DNA from: Anaerolineae bacterium | GTDB lineage: Bacteria; Chloroflexota; Anaerolineae; 4572-78; J111 | Direction of reading: 5' to 3' | Length of the DNA stretch: 64,000 nucleotides | Assembly: GCA_023151115.1 (NCBI GenBank) | Contig: JAKLJP010000017.1 | Location: 62,001-126,000, forward strand | In this document: piece by piece, positions 34,833-43,425 of the stretch | Layout: every line of letters starts with the position of its first letter | Position numbering within the stretch: the first letter of the stretch is position 1 | The notes under the pieces: generated by a model | The model's input: only the letters and a program-made list of their open reading frames with translations | Database searches by the model: none | What the model was told of the DNA's origin: nothing | Made by a program: the position numbers and the translations under genes

Positions 34833-36080
34833 TTGGCCCCAAAAACTGGACCACGAGCTAAGGTGGATTGAAGTATAATCTACCAAACTTGTGGAGAGGT
34901 AAATTGAGCAAGAAACGTAAACGATATAATGCTGAATTCAAATTTCAGGGGGCGCTGGAAGCGGTCAAGGGCTTGAAAACGGTCAACCAACTGGCCAGCG
35001 AGTACGAGTTGCATCCGAACCAAGTCAGCCAATGGAAACGGCAACTGCTGGAACAAGGCGCGACGATTTTCGATAACGATGCTTCGCAACAGCAACAACG
35101 GGACCTGGCCAGGACGGAAGCCCAACTGTACGAGCAGATTGGCCGGCTCAAGATGGAAGTGGACCGGTTAAAAAAAGTACCCGGCTCAGTTGAGGCCAAA
35201 CGGATGTTGATCGAACTGAACCATCCCGACTTGAGTATTCGGCGTCAGTGTGAACTGTTGGGCCTCAACCGGGCCAGTTTTTACTACCAGCCCGCCAGGA
35301 CCTCAGCCTTGAACCTGGAACTGATGGGCTTGATTGATCAGCAGTACACCCAAACGCCCTTTTACGGCTGGCCGCGGATGACGGCTTACTTGCGCCGCCT
35401 GGGGTACGCCATCAATACCAAACGGGTGCGACGCTTAATGCAGGTGATGGGTTTGCAAGCCATTTATCCCAAGCCTCACACCAGCAAACCCGCTCCAGAT
35501 CATAAGATTTATCCCTACCTGTTACGCGGACTGACGATTACCCGACCTAATCAAGTTTGGAGCAGCGACATCACGTATGTGCCTTTACCCGGCGGCTTTA
35601 TGTACCTGGTAGCGATTATCGATTGGTTCAGTCGCTATGTCCTGGCCTGGCAGCTTTCCAATACGTTGGATAGTTACTTCTGCATCCAGGCCTTACAGCA
35701 GGCCTGGCAACACGGTCAGCCAGAGATTTTCAACACCGATCAGGGCGCGCAAGTTACCTCGTTGGCTTTTACCGGCCTGTTGGAAGCGGCCCACATTCGG
35801 ATCAGTATGGATGGCCGAGGTCGAGCCCTCGATAACATCTTTGTCGAACGGCTGTGGCGTACGGTCAAGTACGAGGATATTTATCTGAAGGATTATGAAA
35901 CTGTGCCCGCCTTAATCACTGGCTTAACCCGTTATTTTACTTTCTACAATAACGAACGCTTGCATCAAAGTTTAGGTTATCGTACGCCGGTTGAGGTTCA
36001 TTTTGGTTGTTAATCTTGTTGTTGTTTTGTTAAATATCCACCTTATTTTTCTCGATTCGTGGTCTTGACAAAGGGGCCAA
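34833..36080 (+). mobile_element. IS3-family insertion sequence
   Basis: About 1248 bases with imperfect terminal inverted repeats: TTGGCCCC, GACCACGA and AAGGTGGAT occur in this order at the left end (34833-34868) and inverted at the right end (36040-36080). It holds one transposase gene. No clear target duplication is visible. The right end abuts the catalytic-domain remnant of another IS3-type transposase, so it inserted into, or was rearranged with, an older element. Confidence 0.8.
34904..36013 (+). CDS. IS3-family transposase, single-frame OrfAB
   Basis: Transposase of 369 residues. Residues 1-95 are the OrfA part: helix-turn-helix (KGLKTVNQLASEYELHPNQV) and a leucine-zipper-like coil. 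Residues about 100-369 are the OrfB part with an HTH_21 helper domain (LSIRRQCELLGLNRASFYY) and the DDE integrase core: Asp in WSSDITYVPL, Asp in FNTDQGAQ and Glu in FVERLWRTVKYE, all three present. Most IS3 elements split these into two frames with a -1 shift at an A-rich site; here they are in one frame across a TTAAAAAAAG run. TTG 34904 has GGAGAGG upstream. Confidence 0.9.
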   Translation: MSKKRKRYNAEFKFQGALEAVKGLKTVNQLASEYELHPNQVSQWKRQLLEQGATIFDNDASQQQQRDLARTEAQLYEQIGRLKMEVDRLKKVPGSVEAKRMLIELNHPDLSIRRQCELLGLNRASFYYQPARTSALNLELMGLIDQQYTQTPFYGWPRMTAYLRRLGYAINTKRVRRLMQVMGLQAIYPKPHTSKPAPDHKIYPYLLRGLTITRPNQVWSSDITYVPLPGGFMYLVAIIDWFSRYVLAWQLSNTLDSYFCIQALQQAWQHGQPEIFNTDQGAQVTSLAFTGLLEAAHIRISMDGRGRALDNIFVERLWRTVKYEDIYLKDYETVPALITGLTRYFTFYNNERLHQSLGYRTPVEVHFGC

Positions 36081-36307
36081 GTATAGTAGTGAGCCGCACC
36101 GGCAATTGTTACGACAACGCGCCGATGGAAAGTTTCTTTGGGACCTTGAAAACTGAATTGGTGCATCATTGCCACTATCAAACCAAAGCGGAGGCTAAAA
36201 CCGATATTTTTGAGTACATTGAAGTTTTTTACAATCGTGTCAGACATCACTCGGCTTTGAGTTATCAAAGCCCCGTCAATTTTGAAAAATTAGCTTTCAT
36301 CGATTAA
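36081..36307 (+). pseudogene. Remnant of a second IS3-type transposase
   Basis: Only the last 75 residues of an OrfB remain, starting with SRTGNCYDNAPMESFFGTLK, which includes the third catalytic Glu, and ending near FYNRVRHHSALSYQSP. The upstream half with the two Asp residues is missing. It is a different lineage from the intact element (NCYDNA versus RALDNI). An IS-end-like sequence TAAATGGGGGGAGGCTCA follows at about 36320-36337. Confidence 0.85.
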
Positions 36308-36352
36308 CTCCCTGTCCACTAAATGGGGGGAGGCTCACCTTTAGCTTAGTCA

Positions 36353-36390
36353 TAAAAAAGACCCGCAGAGTATAACAACCCTGCAGGTCT
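36353..36390 (-). terminator. Rho-independent terminator behind rpsU
   Basis: On the minus strand AGACCTGCAG pairs with CTCTGCGGGTCT, followed by TTTTTT. It ends the rpoC-rpsU transcript. Confidence 0.8.
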
Positions 36391-36419
36391 AATAACGCTA
36401 TTACGGAGTGAGGGGCAGC

Positions 36420-36620
36420 CTACAGCGTATTCTGCCGGCGCATCATCTTACGGCGCGCTTTGCGGATAGCCCGCTGCTTCGCCAGCCGGCGCTGCTCGCT
36501 TTTAGAAACAAACCAGCGCTTTTTGCGGTAGGTGCTTAAGACCCGAGCCTTAACAATTTCTTTCCTGAATCGTTTCAACAAAGAATCTTGAGACTCGCCA
36601 GAGCGTAGTTCGACACTCAT
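36420..36620 (-). CDS. rpsU: 30S ribosomal protein bS21
   Basis: Small ribosomal subunit protein of 66 residues, highly basic. Recognised by LLKRFRKEIVKARVLSTYRK and the Arg/Lys-rich tail with MMRRQ. bS21 sits near the anti-Shine-Dalgarno end of 16S rRNA and helps initiation. ATG 36620 is chosen over ATG 36641 because a GGGGGTGAGGG purine tract precedes it. It lies 117 bases downstream of rpoC on the same strand, with octamer repeats in between. Confidence 0.9.
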   Translation of the reverse strand: MSVELRSGESQDSLLKRFRKEIVKARVLSTYRKKRWFVSKSEQRRLAKQRAIRKARRKMMRRQNTL

Positions 36621-36737
36621 TTCACCCTCACCCCCTTTCATTCAGAAATTGTGAATAGTGAATGATGAATTGTGAATGGTCCAATAGACTCAAATCTTAT
36701 TAATAATTAACGATTGACAATTCACAATTCACAATTA

Positions 36738-39700
36738 TTAAAGGCCCAAATCGTCGGCCACACCGATGTCACTGGCCCCATTTCCGCCGGTGGCAAGGTC
36801 CAAGGCTTCACTGCTCACGAGTTGTGAGGCATCCTCGGCCAGACCGCCGTTGCCATCACCGGCATGATAGTGGTGATAGCCGGTACCGGCTGGAATCAAC
36901 TTGCCTAGTATAACATTTTCCTTTAAACCGAACAACTCATCACGCTTGCCTTCGATAGCGGCCTGCGCCAGCACGTTGATGGTGTGCTGGAAGGACGAAG
37001 CCGACAGAAAGCTATCGGTATTGAGCGCGGCTTTGGTGATGCCCAGCAAGATGGGCCGGCCAGAAGCGGGTCGTTTGCCCTGAGCCATCAATTCCTGGTT
37101 CATATTCTGGAACTTCTGATAATCCAGCAGTTCGCCGGGCAGATACTCGCTGTCACCGCTGGTCACAATACGGACCTTATTGGTCATCTGGCGGACGATC
37201 ACTTCAATATGCTTGTCGTTGATCGGCACACCTTGCGAGCGGTAGACCTTTTGCACTTCTTCCAGCAGGTAAAGCTGCGCCGCCTCGCGGCCCAACACCC
37301 GCAAAATCCGGTTGGGGTTGAGCGAACCTTCGGTCAACTGCTGGCCGACCACCACCTGATCGCCATTGCTTACCCGCAGGCGGGCCGCCGACTCGATTTG
37401 ATACTCCTCTTCCTGCTTCGAGTCCCAATGGACGATAATCTTATTTTCCTCGCGCTGCACCCGGCCGCCATTCTCAGCCAGAATTTCGCGGTCGCCGCCC
37501 TGGGCCAGCTTGGTTTTGGCAGCAATCTCATCGCCGTCTTCTACCAGGATGGTCCAATTGCCGGGCGCCTCGTATTCATCTTTGCGAACCTCGGACGAAA
37601 CAACCTTGAGCACCCGGCTGCCGTCTTCGTGGGTAATCAGCTCAACCCGTCCATCGAGGTCAGAGATGATAGCCTCGCCCTTGGGATTGCGGGCCTCAAA
37701 CAGCTCTTGCACACGCGGCAAACCGTGAGTGATATCTTCAACGCCGGCCACGCCACCGGTATGGAAGGTGCGCAGGGTAAGCTGCGTCCCCGGTTCGCCG
37801 ATGGATTGGGCGGCAATAATCCCGACCGCCGCGCCAATCTGCACCGGGCCACCCCGACCCATATCACTGCCATAGCACAGACTGCAAATGCCGTGTTCAA
37901 GCTGGCAGTGCAGCGGCGAGCGGACATACACTTTTTCCAGGCCGGCTTTCTCAATGGCCTGGTAATCGGCCTCGCCGATCATTTTGTTCTTTTCAACCAG
38001 CACTTCCCCGGTTTTCTTATCCACAATCTTTTTCAGCGACACGCGGCCCAACAGTCGCTCTTTAAAGCTCTCGCCCAGGCCGGGGCTGTTGCGCTTATCA
38101 ATCACAATGCCTGATTTGGTCTTGCAGTCGTGCTCGTTGATGATGACATCCTGGGACACATCTACCAGGCGGCGGGTCAGATAACCGGCGTCGGCGGTGC
38201 GAAGGGCCGTATCGGCCAAACCCTTACGCGCGCCGTGCGTCGAGATGAAGTATTCCAGCGCGGTCAACCCTTCGCGAAAGTTAGAGCGAATGGGCAGGGC
38301 GATAATCCGCCCGCTGGGATCGGCCATGAGGCCGCGCATCCCGGCCAATTGGCGAATCGGTTGGAAACCACCTTTGGTGGCCCCGGAGTCGGCCATAATC
38401 TTGATCGGGCTTTCCGGGTCAATGGCAGCGCGCACGGCGTCGGTCACTTCATCCGTGGCTTCGGTCCACAGTTGCACGGTTTTGATATAACGCTCTTCGT
38501 CGGTAATCAAACCCCGGCGATACTGCTGCTCGGCTTTGGCTACCTGCTCGGTGACACGGTTGAGAATATCTTTCTTTTCTGCTGGAACATTGATGTCCGA
38601 GACGGAAATGGTGGTGCCGGAGCGGGTGGCATATTTAAAGCCAATCTTCTTGATATCGTCTACCAGCTTAGCCGTAACATCGGGACCGAGGGTGGCGTAG
38701 CTCAGGCCGACTAAATCTTTGAGCGAGCCTTTATCCAGCACTTTATTCACAAAACGCAGCGAGTCGGGCAGAATTTGGTTAAAAAGCACCCGGCCTACGG
38801 TTGTTTCAATCGGGGTGGTCTGCTTGGAGTTAGCGGTGTAATGTAGCACCCGGATTTTGGCATGGATGTCCACTTTATCCAGGGCGTAAGCCAGGGCCAC
38901 CTCATCTATATCGGTAAAGACTTTACCCTCACCCTTTTTGCCCGACTCTTCCATCGTCAGGTAGTACACGCCTAAAACCATATCTTTGGTGGGCGAAACC
39001 ACCGGCTCGCCGTTGGAGGGCAGCAGGATGTTGCGGGTTGACAGCATCAACTCACGTGCTTCTTTGACCGCCTTATCCGAGAGCGGGATATGGACCGCCA
39101 TCTGGTCGCCGTCGAAGTCGGCGTTAAAGGCGGAACAGACCAGCGGGTGAATCTGGATGGCGTTACCTTCCACTAAAATCGGCTCAAAGGCCTGGATACC
39201 CAGCCGGTGCAAGGTGGGGGCGCGGTTGAGCAGGATGGGCCGGGTGTGGATGACTTCTTCCAGGACTTCCCAAACTTCGGGCCGGCGCTGCTCGACGATA
39301 CGCTTGGCCCCCTTAACGTTGTTGGCATAGTTGTACTCGACCAGCTTTTGAATAACAAAGGGCCGGAACAGTTCCAAAGCCATCCCCTTGGGCAGCCCGC
39401 ACTGGTGCAGTTCCAGGGTCGGGCCGATCACGATGACCGAGCGGCCGGAGTAGTCCACGCGCTTGCCGAGTAGGTTGCGGCGGAAGCGGCCTTGCTTACC
39501 CTTGAGCATATCGCTCAAACTCTTGAGCTGGCGGCGGCCCCGTGAAGAGACGGCCTTGCCCCGGCGGCTGTTGTCAATGAGCGAGTCAACCGCTTCCTGG
39601 AGCATGCGCTTCTCGTTGCGGACAATCACATCGGGCGCGCCCAAATCAAGCAGGCGCTTGAGCCGGTTGTTGCGGTTGATGACCCGGCGATACAGGTCGT

Positions 39701-40994
39701 TCAGGTCAGAAGTGGCAAAGCGGCCACCGTCAAGCTGGACCATCGGGCGCAGGTCGGGCGGGATCACCGGCAGCACGGTCAGGATCATCCATTCGGGGCG
39801 GTTGTTGCTCTTGCGCAAGCTTTCGACCACCCGCAGCCGCTTGATAGCTTTTTTCTTGAGCTGCTTGGAGCGGGTGCTGCGGATTTGCAGGCGCAGGTCG
39901 GCGGCCAGTTTGTCCAGGTCGAGGTCTTTGCAGATGTCGTACAGCGCTTCGGCGCCCATACTGGCGGTAAACACGTTGCCCCAGCGGTCGGTCAGGTCGC
40001 GGTACTGCACTTCGTTGAGAAATTGCATCCACTCGATGCTCAGCAACTCCTGGCGCTGTTCCTGCACCCGTGCCGCCAATTCGCCCAATTCCTGCGAGTT
40101 GTCGCCGCTGCGGGCCTCAACTTCCTGGTCGGCCAGGTAGCGAATCCGGTCAATTTCGGCGTTAATCCGGCCCTGCTCGCGGGTAAGTTCCTCTTCAATT
40201 TCAGCCTTGATTTCATTGAGCCGGGCCTCGACCAGGTTGTTCAAGGTTTTTAAATGGCTGCGGTCGAGAGTCTCGCCTTTATCGGCCACCATTTCATCGC
40301 TGCCAAAGACAATCGGCGTCTTGAGCACAGTGCCGATTTGGTCTTCCATACGCTTTTGTAGCTTTTGAGCGTCTTTCATGACCTCTTCGATCAACGAGTT
40401 CTGGCGCTCGTTTAGCGCGTCCACCAATCGTTGTTCTTCGTCGCGCAGCGCCGCGATTTTTTCATCTCGTTCTTTGGTGATGACGTCAACCTTTTCCTGG
40501 CGAATTTCTTCCAGGCGTTTTTCTTCGCGACCAATTTCGTCGTCCAGCCGCTTGAGGGCACGGGCGCGGGCCTGCTCATCCACTTTGGTGATAATGTAAT
40601 GGGCAAAGTAGAGCACGCGGTCGAGGTTGCGGCGAGAAATGTCGAGCAGCAAGCCCAGGTAGGAAGGGACGCGGCGGGTGTACCAAATATGAGCCACCGG
40701 GGCGGCCAGTTCGATATGCCCCATACGCTCCCGGCGCACCGACGACCGGGTCACCAAAACCCCACACTTTTCACAGACAATACCTTTATAGCGGACCTGC
40801 TTGTACTTGCCGCAGTAGCACTGCCAGTCTTTGGTGGGACCAAAAATAGCCTCGCAAAAGAGACCGTCTTTTTCGGGTCGCAGGCGGCGGTAGTTGATGG
40901 TTTCCGGTTTGGTCACTTCGCCGTAAGACCAACTCCGGATTTCATCCGGTGAAGCCAAACTGACCCGTAAGGCGCGGAAATCTTTTACTTCCAC
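36738..40994 (-). CDS. rpoC: DNA-directed RNA polymerase subunit beta-prime
   Basis: Largest subunit of RNA polymerase, 1418 residues. N-terminal zinc ribbon [20 protein letters not shown], catalytic [12 protein letters not shown] that binds the active-site magnesium, bridge-helix/trigger-loop region around [25 protein letters not shown], and the second zinc site with CKTKSG...[13 protein letters not shown]. An additional coiled-coil-rich segment of roughly 190 residues lies at about 145-335. It starts with GTG preceded by AAGGAGG. rpoB is not the upstream neighbour, which is unusual. Confidence 0.98.
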   Translation of the reverse strand: MEVKDFRALRVSLASPDEIRSWSYGEVTKPETINYRRLRPEKDGLFCEAIFGPTKDWQCYCGKYKQVRYKGIVCEKCGVLVTRSSVRRERMGHIELAAPVAHIWYTRRVPSYLGLLLDISRRNLDRVLYFAHYIITKVDEQARARALKRLDDEIGREEKRLEEIRQEKVDVITKERDEKIAALRDEEQRLVDALNERQNSLIEEVMKDAQKLQKRMEDQIGTVLKTPIVFGSDEMVADKGETLDRSHLKTLNNLVEARLNEIKAEIEEELTREQGRINAEIDRIRYLADQEVEARSGDNSQELGELAARVQEQRQELLSIEWMQFLNEVQYRDLTDRWGNVFTASMGAEALYDICKDLDLDKLAADLRLQIRSTRSKQLKKKAIKRLRVVESLRKSNNRPEWMILTVLPVIPPDLRPMVQLDGGRFATSDLNDLYRRVINRNNRLKRLLDLGAPDVIVRNEKRMLQEAVDSLIDNSRRGKAVSSRGRRQLKSLSDMLKGKQGRFRRNLLGKRVDYSGRSVIVIGPTLELHQCGLPKGMALELFRPFVIQKLVEYNYANNVKGAKRIVEQRRPEVWEVLEEVIHTRPILLNRAPTLHRLGIQAFEPILVEGNAIQIHPLVCSAFNADFDGDQMAVHIPLSDKAVKEARELMLSTRNILLPSNGEPVVSPTKDMVLGVYYLTMEESGKKGEGKVFTDIDEVALAYALDKVDIHAKIRVLHYTANSKQTTPIETTVGRVLFNQILPDSLRFVNKVLDKGSLKDLVGLSYATLGPDVTAKLVDDIKKIGFKYATRSGTTISVSDINVPAEKKDILNRVTEQVAKAEQQYRRGLITDEERYIKTVQLWTEATDEVTDAVRAAIDPESPIKIMADSGATKGGFQPIRQLAGMRGLMADPSGRIIALPIRSNFREGLTALEYFISTHGARKGLADTALRTADAGYLTRRLVDVSQDVIINEHDCKTKSGIVIDKRNSPGLGESFKERLLGRVSLKKIVDKKTGEVLVEKNKMIGEADYQAIEKAGLEKVYVRSPLHCQLEHGICSLCYGSDMGRGGPVQIGAAVGIIAAQSIGEPGTQLTLRTFHTGGVAGVEDITHGLPRVQELFEARNPKGEAIISDLDGRVELITHEDGSRVLKVVSSEVRKDEYEAPGNWTILVEDGDEIAAKTKLAQGGDREILAENGGRVQREENKIIVHWDSKQEEEYQIESAARLRVSNGDQVVVGQQLTEGSLNPNRILRVLGREAAQLYLLEEVQKVYRSQGVPINDKHIEVIVRQMTNKVRIVTSGDSEYLPGELLDYQKFQNMNQELMAQGKRPASGRPILLGITKAALNTDSFLSASSFQHTINVLAQAAIEGKRDELFGLKENVILGKLIPAGTGYHHYHAGDGNGGLAEDASQLVSSEALDLATGGNGASDIGVADDLGL

Positions 40995-41051
40995 AATAAA
41001 CCTCCTTAGCTTAAGAACAATAAAAAAAAATTAAGAGATTAGAGATTTCTC

Positions 41052-41091
41052 ACTCTCGTTCCCGCGCTTCGCGTCAGTTTGGGAACGAGAG
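41052..41091. repeat. GTTCCC hairpin, second copy
   Basis: ACTCTCGTTCCC pairs with GGGAACGAGAGT around GCGCTTCGCG. Same family as 1386-1412. It lies in the gap upstream of rpoC. Confidence 0.7.
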
Positions 41092-41107
41092 TGGAGCACA
41101 GTAATTC

Positions 41108-41143
41108 TTCCCTACTCCCTACTTCCTATTCCCTACTTCCTGA
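41108..41143. repeat. CTACTTCC octamer array overlapping a gene end
   Basis: CCCTACTTCC-type units in tandem. The last residues (QEVGNRK) and stop codon of the recombinase gene at 41119 are coded by it. Confidence 0.65.
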
Positions 41144-42024
41144 TTTTCATGCACCGCCAGATACTGCTCGGTGATGGCTTTGGATTGATGGCCCAACCGT
41201 TCGGAAACAAGGCCCAAATCCTGGGTTTCCGAAAATAACTGTAGCGCAAAAGTGCGCCGCAGCGATTGAGCCGAGACCCCTTCCAAACCAACCGCTTTGG
41301 CGCAGTCGCTAATGATGCGCTGGACGGTGCGCTGAGAGATAGGCCGGCCCTCCTGGCTGAGAAAAAAATGCTCGGTGGTGGAAGTTTGGGGCCGGACTTT
41401 CAGATATTCATGCAAGGCTTTACAAACATCACCGGCCAGCGGTAAATGCCGGGTTTTTGTTTCACTGTCAAACCCGTCCCGCCGGCATACCTTGAGTTGC
41501 ACCCCCGGATACTCAAACTCCAAATCGTCTTTTTTCAAGGCTACAATTTCGCTCACTTTTAAGCCGGTGTGTAATAACAACTGCAAAATTGCCAGGTCAC
41601 GCCGCATCAAACCGGCCCGCGAGCCATGCCGAGCCGCTGCCAGCAGTCGAGCGGTTTCATTGGCTGAGAGGGGCCGCGAGAATGCCTGGCCATTTTCCTG
41701 AACCAGCGCTATTTCACTGGTCGGGTCTGCGGTGACATCACCCATTTCTTTGGCCAGGGCAAAAAACTTTCTGAGCGCCATCATGTGCCGGTTGACGGTA
41801 GCTGCCGCCCGGTTGAGTTCTTGCGCCAGATGAAAACGATAACGGCGAACCTGATCAGGACTGACCTGGGCTAACGAGAAATGCTGGCCGATTTCCCGTT
41901 TGCCCCAGCGCAGAAAAACCCGCAGGTCAGCCAGATAGTTGACCACCGTCGAGGCTGACATTTCGGCTTCGGTCAAACTTTCTTCAAATTTGAGGAGCAT
42001 TATCTCATCTTGATCCGAAACCAT
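41119..42024 (-). CDS. Tyrosine recombinase-like protein, atypical catalytic residues
   Basis: XerC/XerD-like integrase of 301 residues: SAM-like N-terminal domain (residues 1-100) and catalytic domain (110-290). In Xer proteins the catalytic set includes Arg in TGLRxSE and His in HxLR. Here these read TGLKVSE (Lys) and AQSLRR (Gln), while the second Arg (SLR), the LGH histidine and the Tyr (ITEQYL) remain. Activity is therefore doubtful or altered. The C-terminal tail is coded by a tandem repeat. It lies between prfB and rpoC; a role in dimer resolution or as a phage-derived integrase is open. Confidence 0.85.
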   Translation of the reverse strand: MVSDQDEIMLLKFEESLTEAEMSASTVVNYLADLRVFLRWGKREIGQHFSLAQVSPDQVRRYRFHLAQELNRAAATVNRHMMALRKFFALAKEMGDVTADPTSEIALVQENGQAFSRPLSANETARLLAAARHGSRAGLMRRDLAILQLLLHTGLKVSEIVALKKDDLEFEYPGVQLKVCRRDGFDSETKTRHLPLAGDVCKALHEYLKVRPQTSTTEHFFLSQEGRPISQRTVQRIISDCAKAVGLEGVSAQSLRRTFALQLFSETQDLGLVSERLGHQSKAITEQYLAVHENQEVGNRK

Positions 42025-42058
42025 ACTGCCCGGCTCAACCTACCTGCGCTCAGAGACA

Positions 42059-42091
42059 ACAAAAATTGCGCCGGTAAAATCAGGGCGCAAT
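42059..42091 (-). terminator. Rho-independent terminator behind prfB
   Basis: On the minus strand ATTGCGCC (42091-42084) pairs with GGCGCAAT (42072-42065), followed by a T run. Confidence 0.8.
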
Positions 42092-42240
42092 CTTCACAGA
42101 TTGTTTATAGGATGGGGGTTGAAATAGTAATACTTAGTTTATACGCAAGAATTATAATAGATAGACGGAAGTATGTCAAATGAGGCGAGGAAACGTGAGG
42201 CGAGGACGCGAAAATTTCTTCGCCTCTTCGCCTCACCGCG

Positions 42241-43357
42241 TCATCGTTTCTCCATCTCCCCTTCACCGATCGTGTAACGTAGATACGCCTCTATAAATCC
42301 ATCCAGCCGGCCATCCAGCACGGCCTCGGCGTTGCCGACTTCGTAATCGGTGCGGTGATCTTTGACCATTTTGTAGGGGTGCAGCACATAGGAGCGAATC
42401 TGGTTGCCCCAACCGGCTTCGATGTGCTTGCCCTTGAGCCGGGCCTGTTCTTCCTCTTGCTTTTTCAATTCCATATCATACAAGCGCCCCCGCAAGATAC
42501 GGAAAGCTGTTTCCTTATTTTGCAGTTGGCTGCGCTCGTTTTGGCAGGTGACGATAATGCCGGTCGGCAGGTGTTTCAAACGAATAGCGGTCGAGTTTTT
42601 CTGCACATTTTGCCCGCCCGCGCCCGCCGATTTGTAGACATCAATTTCAACATCTTCGGGCCTGATTTCGATGTCAATATCGGTCTCAATATCGGGCACT
42701 ACTTCAACCAGGGCAAAGGAAGTGTGGCGGCGGCTGTTGGCGTCGAAGGGTGAAATACGGACCAGCCGGTGGACCCCGCGCTCGGCTTTGAGGTAGCCGT
42801 AGGCGTACTCGCCCTCGATTTCCATGGTCACACTTTTAAGGCCGGCTTCTTCGCCCTCGGTCTGGTCCACTAAGGTAGCCTTGTAACCGTTGGCCTCAGC
42901 CCAGCGCAGATACATGCGCATGAGCATTTCGGTCCAATCCTGGCTTTCGGTGCCGCCGGCCCCGGCGTGGATGGACAGCAGAGCCGCATCTTTATCGTGC
43001 GGCCCGGAAAGGACCAATTGAAACTCTAGCTTTTCCAGCAGACTGGTCAGGGCGTCCACTTCTTCGGTTAGTTCGGCCAGCAGCGAGTCATCCTCTTCCT
43101 CGGCGGCCATTTCGATCAGGTCGAGGGCATCCTTGACCCGGCGATCCACGCCCTGCCAGGTTCCCACTTCCTCACGCAGTTCCGAAAGGCGGCGCATCTT
43201 TTCTTGGGCCTCGCGCTGGTCATTCCAAAAATCCGGCTGGCCGGACTCGGCTTCTAAGGTTTCAATCTGTTTCGCTTTGCCGGCGATGTCAAAGACGCTC
43301 CAGGATTGAACCGATCCGCTGATCCAGATCGGTAAGTCGGCTGCGTAGTTCTTCCAT
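42241..43357 (-). CDS. prfB: Peptide chain release factor 2, with programmed +1 frameshift
   Basis: Release factor 2, 371 residues when joined. The first frame starts at ATG 43357 (AAGGAG upstream), codes MEELRSRLTDLDQRIGSILE and RL, and reaches TGA at 43291-43289. A +1 shift at CTT TGA C moves reading to GAC at 43290-43288 and continues as DIAGKAKQIE. A GGAG just before the site mimics the internal Shine-Dalgarno of other prfB genes. The downstream part has SPF (stop recognition, RISPFDANS) and GGQ (AGAGGQNVQ, peptidyl release). The shift lets RF2 control its own level. Coordinates: 42241-43290 joined with 43292-43357. Confidence 0.95.
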
Positions 43358-43425
43358 AAATAATTGCTCCTTGGATTAATTCTGACGATGATGGCGGGTC
43401 TATTCTTACAAAACCCAAACAAAAA

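Noticed and set aside
36984..38114. Long open frame opposite rpoC
   Set aside because: It lies entirely antisense to conserved rpoC sequence; GC-rich codon use produces such shadows.
43289..43291. In-frame stop in prfB as a pseudogene signal
   Set aside because: The stop lies exactly at the known programmed frameshift site and both reading parts match RF2.
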